Assembly: GCA_029948255.1 (NCBI GenBank)
Contig: JALIZF010001748.1
Coordinates: forward strand, 330,001 to 394,000
Direction of reading: 5' to 3'
Source of the DNA: Telmatactis stephensoni
Taxonomy: Eukaryota > Cnidaria > Anthozoa > Actiniaria > Isophelliidae
DNA: 64,000 bases
Shown here: positions 56,806 through 64,000 of the stretch, piece by piece
Position numbering within the stretch: the stretch's first letter is position 1
Layout of the letters: each line of letters begins with the position of its first letter
Position numbers and translations under genes: made by a program
Notes under the pieces: model-generated
What the model saw: only the letters and a program-made list of their open reading frames with translations
Database searches by the model: none
Told to the model about the DNA's origin: nothing

Positions 56806-57180
56806 TGTAGTGTCAATTTTCCTTTACAATATTTAGTTTCAATGCCTTTCACAACATTTGTTGTCAATGTCCCTTTCACCATATTTAGCGTCAATGTCCC
56901 TTTACAATATTCAGTTTCAATTCCCTTTTACAACATTCATTGTCATTATCCCTTTCACCATATTTGGTGTCAATGTCTCTTAACAAATATTTGTCAATTC
57001 TACAACATTTATTGTCAATTCCCTTTCACAATATCCGTTGTCAAACGCCCCTTTCATAATATTTAGCGACAATGTCCGTTCACTGTATTTGTTGCCAATG
57101 TTCCTTCACAGGTCTTCACAATATTTATTGTCAATGCCCTATCCCAATATTTAGTGTCAATTCACCTTCAAAATGTTTAC
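56806..57180. repeat. Degenerate ~28-30-bp tandem repeat (CAATGTCCCTTTCACAATAT)
   Basis: About a dozen diverged copies of TGTCAATGTCCCTTTCACAA plus TATTTAG follow the MITE, downstream of channel A. Confidence 0.75.
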
Positions 57181-57841
57181 ATTTTTCTTTGAATACTTTG
57201 TTTACAGCTTAAAACGCCCTACGAAGTCCCTACTACTAATTTTAAAGATACCTACTTGACGAAATCTTTCTAGTGTTGCATAGCAGAAGATGTTAAGAAA
57301 GTACAATTAAAATGGCAATCCAAATACGATAATTACTCTTATAGAGAGAGATATATATATAGAGAGAGGGACAGATATAGATGTAACAAAATACAAAAGA
57401 AGACTATGATCAATTAATAAACAAATAAATATAAATTGATAAATAAACATAATTGATATAGAGGTACTTTTAAAGTATTTATGCATACATTGATGTCTTC
57501 TAACTCTTTGATGATCATTAATTGTGCTGATTGTTTTGTTAGTAGGCTTTCACCAAAACCAATCGAATCAAATCGAATCAAACCAAATCAAGTCCAATAA
57601 AATCGGTTAATATAATCCACAGGCTTACAAATCTCTGCATGAGTGGAGGCAGTTGTGTGGGCTTCCTGTGGTATCTGAATGACCGATTATCAAAATCAAC
57701 AACGCTCGAAATTCTATTCTAGATTGTCTCTTACCTCAGTTGATTTTTTTGTGATTTTGAGTTATCGTATGGTTGAGTGTTTGTAATCATGAGATATGTA
57801 TGAGTTTGTGCTGTGTATTTTGCCATAAAAGTATCAATAGT

Positions 57842-58222
57842 AGCAGTTCCGGGGGGGGACTCCTATATATAAGAGGACGGGGATGCCCGTCGGAAATTTT
57901 GAAAATGACCCCTAAAAGGTACCTGAGTGGGAGTGGCAACAATTGATTTCTACCCCTAAAAGGTACCAATTCAAGACAATAATAAAGAATTAAAGTAATG
58001 AAACAATATTTTATCGATGTGCCGTTGAAGATTCAATTCAGATCATCGAAATTGTCCCTTTCATGCTTATTTTAGGTAGTTTATTTACCCCAAAACAGCC
58101 CCTAAAAGTCCACTTAAGTCTGAGACACCCTAAAAGGTACCAGATTGCAGATTTTGCCCCCTAAAAGGTACGACGAGCATCTCCGTCCATTTACGATCGG
58201 AGTCCCCCCCCCCCCCCCCCCG
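57842..58222. mobile_element. Inverted-repeat element with G/C-run ends and CCCCTAAAAGGTACC words
   Basis: The left end CCGGGGGGGGACTCC and the right end GGAGTCCCCCCCC...CGG are inverted. GGGGATGC/GCATCTCC arms lie inside, and CCCCTAAAAGGTACC or close variants occur four times. A similar CCCTAAAAGGTCC word is inside the element at 45,934. Confidence 0.75.
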
Positions 58223-58483
58223 GGTTAAGCCTTCTATTTTCGGGAGATCATTTAATGTTTCGCCTTAGTGAAGAAAGGAGTAAAGTTAACGGTAAGCTTG
58301 TGGCTAATCAGAAGGAATCAAATAAAAAAGAATCCAGTCCAATCACATCGAATAATATCGAATCGTACCGAATCTGGCATCGAATCAAACAATAATGAGA
58401 AATGTTTCGCTTTGATTTATGGGGGAAGGGGAGGGGGCTTGCAGTTGGAAATAGTCACACGAGATCCACCAATGAACAAACCT

Positions 58484-58700
58484 TATGCTGCATTCACACC
58501 AACTTAACTAGTAATTAAACTTAACCAGTTTGTTGATAACCCTGTCGCGTCACAAGACACATTTCAAACACCTTGTTATGATATTTTAATCAAACAAGTT
58601 TTCACCTCTTTTAGTGGTAAGGTGCGCATGTTATGAGCAACTAATTTTTAACCTTGTTTAGTTAAACCATGTTTAACTGGTTCGTGTGAATGCAGCATTA
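58484..58700. mobile_element. MITE with TATGCTGCATTCACACCAAC ends
   Basis: The left end TATGCTGCATTCACACCAAC is mirrored by GTGTGAATGCAGCATTA at the right, with TTAACTAG/AACTGG extension of the arms. Confidence 0.75.
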
Positions 58701-59200
58701 GTTTCGAGCCCTATACACAACCGTTTTCCTTTTTATTTAAAGTAGAAGAAATTTCCGTAATGTTCTGTATTTTGTGCGGTTGTAAAAAGATTTCTTTGTG
58801 TGACAAATATGTTTTTAGCAGTAAAAATAAATTGTATTGAGTAATTGGACGCCTCAAGGTCACCGTAATTAAGAGTCATTCTTCTCTTCACTCCGGGAGG
58901 AAAGATAATTTCTCGAATTTCAATCGGCTGAAAGTGACAAAGTGTTTTTAACGAGTAAAAGATTAATCAGCTCACAGCTTGTGGGTTCAGGATTGTTTTC
59001 TATATCAGGGATGACACCTGCTTTGAACAACAGTCACTTGCGCTTCACGTACAAGTAAACATCTCTTCCTTCAGTGTCTACTTGTGGAACTTTATAAACG
59101 TAGAACTGTCAGCTGAAATACATCGAAATCGCTGCGTTTTGAAGTAAAAGGCACTTGATCAGCTATTTTCAAGTGATCAACTCAGTCAGATAGTTACTTT

Positions 59201-59968
59201 ATGAGAAGAGCACCGTTATCAATAGATATGGCAGTGCTGCTTGTCCTTGCTTTGACTCTTCACTTGGTTCAGTTTTCAACCAGTGAAATCAACGCTCAAA
59301 GTGGATGCCACAACCTTTTTATTGACCTCTCGAGGAAAGATGGAAATTGCCAAGAACCATCAAAACCAACAGTCCATCCTACAACACCGAGTGTTACAAC
59401 GCCACAAGCTAATTGTTCTGATTCTGGTTCCAAAAGTTGTCCCTTGTTGCCCAAAAAGCCGCTCGCTTCAGCCACTACTCAGCACTTCGGATACAAGCGG
59501 AAGGAATGCTCCTCACACATGCAAGTTTCTTGGCTCGATAGACCACCCTTCTTTTACAAAAACCAAACCAAAAACCAAAGTGATCCTGTTGAAGGTGTAT
59601 TCGTGGATCTCATTAGTGTCTCATTGACAATCTGCTGTAGAAGATATCATTATGTTCCCCCAAACATTTTATTTGACAAGAATCCTGCCAAAAACCTAAA
59701 CGAATTACACAGGAAAATCTTCATTGAAAATGATACGACTAGTTACATCATGGCGCCAGTTATCACCGATCAGTCTAAGCGTCTTTATCGTGACCTACTG
59801 GACTCCGTAATCGTCTTTCAGTCTCCCGGTGAACTTCTCATTCTTAATAAAAACAGGATTGACCGTAAAGATCGAGATGACGTTTGGCAATCGACTGAGA
59901 GTGTTTGGCTGGCTATTGCGCTATCGTTACTGATGTCTGTGCTTGCTGGGGTTGCAATATGGGCGTTG
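59201..59968 (+). CDS. Glutamate receptor-like channel, copy B: first exon only (S1 domain and M1)
   Basis: The exon encodes 256 residues: start, signal peptide (MAVLLVLALTLHLVQFSTS region), then the S1 half with SHMQVSWLDRPPFFY, VFVDLISVSLTICCRRYH, APVITDQSKR, and M1 (about 234-256) ending IWAL at a GTAGGT donor, exactly as in copy A. A Thr/Pro-rich insert of about 50 residues near the N-terminus is not found in copy A. No pore, M2, S2 or M4 exon was found in the following 2.9 kb before copy C, whereas copy A has all of them. Either the partner exons lie beyond the window, past copy C, or the gene has lost them. Reading past the donor adds only a hydrophobic tail to 60,082. S1 similarity to copy A is strong. 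Confidence 0.75.
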
Positions 59969-60082
59969 GTAGGTAGCCTTGTATTACTTCTAATTTATGT
60001 TTTCCCCTGTCTGCGCCACACTAAACTATTAAGATGTGCTGCTGCTTTTCCTGAAGCTCATTTTGTTGTTGTTTTTCTCTAA

Positions 60083-60555
60083 CTCATACTTAGTCACTTA
60101 GTGATATTTATCGCATCTAACATTTCTGGCATCTCTTTTCTTTTCTCTGTTCCTTAAAACTTTATATCTATATCCAATAATATTTTCATATAAATTTGAG
60201 ACGGTACAAAGTAATAAGCCTGTAATAAGCTTAGAGATAAACATTGCCTTGCATGACTCGAATTCATATCTTTTATACTTTTGCCAAAAACGTAGGATAT
60301 GTATGTGTGTATATGTATACATATATATATACATCTTTATAATAAACACAATCAAATTATATATTACAATGGCAACATGTAAAATATCATTGTAAATATG
60401 TAATATATGTAGAAATGTAGAAAATAATAATGTAGACATGTATATATGTAGACATGTAAAATTAATGTAAATTATTTGTATATCTATAAAAAAGGTAATG
60501 TTTCTCTATTGGACAAAAATTTAAATAAAGTGTGATGATGATGATGATGATGATA

Positions 60556-60593
<38 letters not shown>

Positions 60594-61860
60594 GGCAATA
60601 ACTCAACACACCTGAGTTTGGATTCAGTTCCCTGAAGGGTTTTACACCAAGCAGCTATTTTGCATTAAGTCTACGTCCATATCTGGATAAATGTGAAACC
60701 CATTATTTTTTTTGCCACTTTACTTTAAAATGGCATTTTTTTTCTTTGATTTTACCGGTCAAAGGTGCGAGAATCCGAAGGAATAAAAAGCGTTTTCAAA
60801 TTATTTCAAATTTATTCGAAGTAGTGTGAATATTTAAAGAATAAATACGAAGTAACAACACTAGCTACAAGATATTCTAGATATTCTAGAAAACAACTTG
60901 AACATCAAGTTTGTAAGATCAGATGCTCCTAGGGGTAAAAAAGAGTAGAGGTTAATTTGCAGTTGCCCATTTCTCCCGAGCCAAGGGCTCATGTATAAAG
61001 CGTTCGAAGTGAGACCCCTCTAGCCCTCCATCAGCACTCCGTTCGGTTTTACGGGTATTTAAAACTACTTAAAGCTACACGGAAAGGAAAGAATCGAAAC
61101 AAGAATGCGAGGTCACTGGAAATCGAACTCGAAACTCTTGCATAGAAGGCTGCGCGCGTACTTATTAACTACTCCATCCTTGCTCCTTAGACGTATAGCA
61201 TTCTGCAGTATTTCAGTTTTTGTTTACATATGTATAAAAAGGGCCTCGAGAACTTAACTGGTTTTTTTAATAAAACAAACGAACACCTGTGTTAGTGGTG
61301 ATTAAACTGAAAGGTTTACAGGATTAATAATCGAGGACTTCCTTATTTCATACGAAAACAAAAATCCAAAGAGTTGTCTCATCTGTTTGAGTTTTATCTA
61401 GTTGATTGATCTATCGAGTTGATTTAGATTTGGGTCTTCAATTTACTAGCTTTTAAGTCCACTAACTCTTTGTATAGACTCTATTTGAAAATTATATTCG
61501 ACTTATTTTTTATCGTTTTAATTGATATCCTTGAATGGGTGGAAGATTCTAGAAGCGCAGAGGTGCATATATAATACATAAATTTGCTACTCAAACATCC
61601 TGAGTTCGGCTTTTCAAAAGCGGGTAAATTAAATACATGCTAACCCAAGATTACAGTGAATAATGGTTTTCTTTAGATTTAACCTCAGCGCTGACCCACA
61701 ACTGAACAAATGTGGGATGCTTTTAAAACTTTTTCTTGGCACCCGAACAATTTAATATTATGAGTGAAGTGGGCGGAAGGAAACAGACAGTGCGCATGCG
61801 CTAATCACACCAATGCGGGGATCACTGTGTAACTATGACAACTGCAAGTATAAATATTCT
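60083..61860. other. Spacer or intron after copy B; microsatellite and a SINE
   Basis: A GATGAT repeat lies at 60,534-60,592. Elsewhere AT-rich DNA with no recognisable exon; I looked specifically for an FWW...TVGYGD pore exon and saw none. Confidence 0.5.
61040..61200 (-). mobile_element. tRNA-derived SINE, minus strand
   Basis: On the minus strand a TGGAGTAGTTAATAAGTAC A-box-like stretch is followed at tRNA-like spacing by the B box GAGTTCGATTTCC. The acceptor stem is not conserved, so this is a SINE relic rather than a tRNA gene. Confidence 0.6.
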
Positions 61861-61864
61861 CAAT

Positions 61865-62179
61865 TAATAAGATCATATCACCTGTCAATCTTTGTTCGAT
61901 AGGTTTTAAATTGAGAACTTGAACAGTTTCAGTGTCACAGCTGTGTTTTACTAAAGTTCATACATAAAAAGTGAATAGATTAAATGTGTCTTGTCAATGA
62001 GTGCGAAATTGGCTGGGAAAAAATCCTAGCTCCCGTCTGGACACAAATTGTTTCCTAACAAATTTTACACCCGATGACGCACAGAAATTTCTAATGATCT
62101 TTTCGAGTGAAAATTCTATTCATATACTTGCCAACGAATAAGTTATTAATCATGAACTGCACATATAGTTATTATTTTC

Positions 62180-62210
<31 letters not shown>

Positions 62211-62330
62211 CGGACATCTTTCATATATTATATATATATAGCTAGTAACTCCTTTTAGCCAAGGATTGATTATTAAAAGATATTATAGTATGAAGAATTC
62301 TTCCTTATTTTCAGTGCAATGTTTCTAATG
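61865..62330. repeat. Segmental duplication unit 1 (flank of copy C)
   Basis: ATCACCTGTCAATCTTTGTTC through AGTGCAATGTTTC is matched by the segment at 63,640-63,946 (ATCACCTGTCAACC... CAGTGCAGTGTTTC), with shared ACATCTTTCATATAT and GAATAAGTTATT words. A 27-base A run and TA repeats lie inside unit 1. Confidence 0.8.
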
Positions 62331-62462
62331 TCTCTAATATTGTCTTTTTTGGTTCTGTTGTTAATTAGTTCAATGTTTTTGGTCTGAAATAAATATGTTA
62401 TGACTTTTACGTCACCTATGTAAATCACCTCCTTTGGCCATTTGACGGTTTATTATTTTTAT

Positions 62463-62466
<4 letters not shown>

Positions 62467-62547
<81 letters not shown>

Positions 62548-62550
62548 CTC
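62467..62550. repeat. (CT)n microsatellite
   Basis: About 36 CT units followed by four CA units, between the duplication unit and copy C. Confidence 0.97.
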
Positions 62551-62865
62551 CCATTTATTTTTTCATTTGCCTTTGACCTCGTCTCGGTCTTTCCTGATTC
62601 ATAGCATCTTTACATGTGCACGTAAACACAGACGTACGGTTAAATGTTTCTAAATCTAGTGGCGTGGCTTGCGCGCTTGTGCTCTCTGACACCTCCTCGT
62701 CCCTGTCTTTTCTCTGCTTTCCCTTGATCGGGTTTTCGTTCTTCGTCATGTTCGTTAGAATTCATTACTTATATTGACATCTAAATTGTTTTATCGGTCT
62801 AAATATATCACGTGACTACTAGGAAGAGAACCCATTTGATCATCTACACTCAGAGAGCAACAACG

Positions 62866-63090
62866 ATGACAATGCTCTTTGTGGTAGCATTTTGTCTTAA
62901 CGCTCTGCAACTGTCAGCCTGTCGTGAAACGTACTTTATTTCCGTTTTGAAGATTGCAAAACCCCATCGCCATTGTCCAAGTTTCACTGCCTGCAATGTA
63001 CTTCTTGTATTCAAGTCTTGTTGCTCAATAGGCCGCCGTACTTCTACGAAAACCAAAGCAAAATGCGGCTTTGCTTTATAAGAAATGGCT
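62866..63090 (+). pseudogene. Glutamate receptor-like channel, copy C: frameshifted remnant of exon 1
   Basis: It begins with an ATG and a signal-peptide-like stretch (MTMLFVVAFCLNALQL). Its continuing frame loses the family sequence, while another frame picks up SCIQVLLLNRPPYFYENQSK, the counterpart of the S1 words of copies A and B (QVSWLDRPP...Y.NQ.K). The two parts are therefore out of frame. After the NQSK position similarity ends and a trinucleotide repeat begins at about 63,115, so most of S1 and all of M1 are missing. The upstream CATTTGATCA box matches copies A and B. It is almost surely non-functional. Confidence 0.7.
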
Positions 63091-63114
63091 GTGGTCCTCC
63101 GACTCTAACATCCG

Positions 63115-63470
63115 ACAATAACAACAACAACAACAACAACAACGACAACAAAAACAACAACTACGACAACTACGACAATAAAAACGACGACGACAACAAC
63201 AACAACAATAACAGCAATGACAACTACAACAATGACAACTACGACAATAACAACGACAACAACAACAATAACGACAATGACAACTACGACAATAACAACA
63301 ACGACGACGACATCAACAACAATAACGACAACAACAACAATAGCAACAACAGCAACAGCAACAACAACAACAGCAACAACATTAACATCAACAACAATAA
63401 CAACAGCAACAACAAACAAAGCTGCAATACCAACAACAATAACAACAACAGCTGCAATAACAACTGCTAA
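63115..63470. repeat. (AAC/GAC/AAT)n trinucleotide array
   Basis: AACAACAAC with GAC, TAC, AAT and AGC variants; open frames on both strands (poly-N/D, poly-T, poly-V) are artefacts. Trinucleotide CTACTACTA/CAACAACAA runs continue to about 63,640. Confidence 0.95.
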
Positions 63471-63639
63471 TAAATAATAATGAATAAATATTTCTATAGC
63501 GCCATTTCCGATAGCTCAATGGCGCAACTACTGACTAAATGCTACTACTGACTACTATAGTAGCTACTACTTACTACTGCTACTACAACTACTGCTACTA
63601 CTTCTCAACTACAACTACAACAACAACGTCAACTTTATT

Positions 63640-63948
63640 ACCATAGAGAAATCACCTGTCAACCTCTTCTCGATAAGTTTAAAATAGAAAACTTGAACTT
63701 TTTCAGAATGACAGGACTGTTTCACATGCTAATCGACAACAACATGCAAAAACCGCCGCTCAGCTGCATGGTCAAGTTGTTCATATACATATACAAAAAC
63801 AATGAATAAGTTATTGTACATATAGTAATTATTTTCCCAAAAAACCCAACATCTTTCATATATAGAGACTATCTTAGTCAGAGGTCGAATATTGAAAAGA
63901 TGTCATAATTTGAAGAGTTCTTTCATATTCTCAGTGCAGTGTTTCTCC
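63640..63948. repeat. Segmental duplication unit 2 (right edge)
   Basis: Diverged copy of 61,865-62,330 in the same orientation, offset by about 1.77 kb. In unit 1 a channel copy follows, so another may lie just beyond the window. Confidence 0.78.
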
Positions 63949-64000
63949 TAGAGCAGATTTCGTATGAGTGTGAAACGGACCGCGCCGTGCCGTAACCGCG
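63949..64000. mobile_element. Palindromic MITE of the TAGAGTGGTTTTCGTATGAG family, cut by the window end
   Basis: TAGAGCAGATTTCGTATGAG then TGTGAAACGGACCGCGCCG matches the left arm of the family, closest to the GC-rich subtype at 24,557. Confidence 0.75.

Noticed and set aside
61115..61195. Functional tRNA gene on the minus strand
   Set aside because: A and B boxes are recognisable but acceptor and anticodon stems do not pair; a SINE is the better reading.
63105..63477. Poly-Asn, poly-Thr and poly-Val frames
   Set aside because: Trinucleotide array; no conserved flanking protein.

Overview
The window is metazoan nuclear DNA. The genes have many short exons with GT-AG introns, there are no operons, and the spacers are AT-rich and full of palindromic miniature transposons, tRNA-derived SINE pieces and simple repeats. 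The gene set (LBP/BPI, RERG/RASL11-type GTPases, CCDC125, a Glass-like zinc finger, a surface ENTPDase, HOGA1, glutamate-receptor-like channels) and the repeat style suggest a cnidarian, most likely a stony coral or anemone. That assignment is inference from style and content, not from a database match.

Layout. At 1-1,246 (minus) are the first two coding exons of an LBP/BPI/CETP-family gene running off the left edge. At 2,796-8,221 and 10,988-16,410 (minus) lie two tandem four-exon Ras-like GTPase genes with identical intron phases. The last intron of the second holds a 1.1-kb CCYAYA hexamer array and a ~202-bp minisatellite. At 20,251-26,353 (plus) is an eight-exon CCDC125 gene with transposons in its introns. 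At 27,437-27,508 (minus strand) a complete type I hammerhead ribozyme sits between genes. At 28,144-28,905 (plus) is an intronless coiled-coil gene of unknown function. At 29,573-34,489 (minus) is a three-exon, five-finger C2H2 gene. At 35,703-41,103 (minus) is a ten-exon ecto-NTPDase. At 42,059-46,594 (minus) is a seven-exon HOGA1.

The right 16 kb (48,357 to the end) is an expanded locus of channel genes. Copy A is a complete six-exon gene whose product combines a glutamate-receptor-like ligand-binding clamshell (S1 and S2), three membrane segments and a pore loop reading TVGYGD, the potassium-channel selectivity signature. Copy B keeps only the first exon (S1 and M1) in this window. Copy C is a frameshifted remnant running into a trinucleotide repeat. 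A further duplicated flank at the right edge suggests the array continues. This locus and the hammerhead ribozyme are the most interesting content.

Most of the coding genes are unrelated housekeeping, signalling or developmental genes. The joined gene models were built by hand from exon similarity, splice consensus and phase agreement. All phases close without in-frame stops in RERG-like A and B, CCDC125, the zinc finger, ENTPDase, HOGA1 and channel A.
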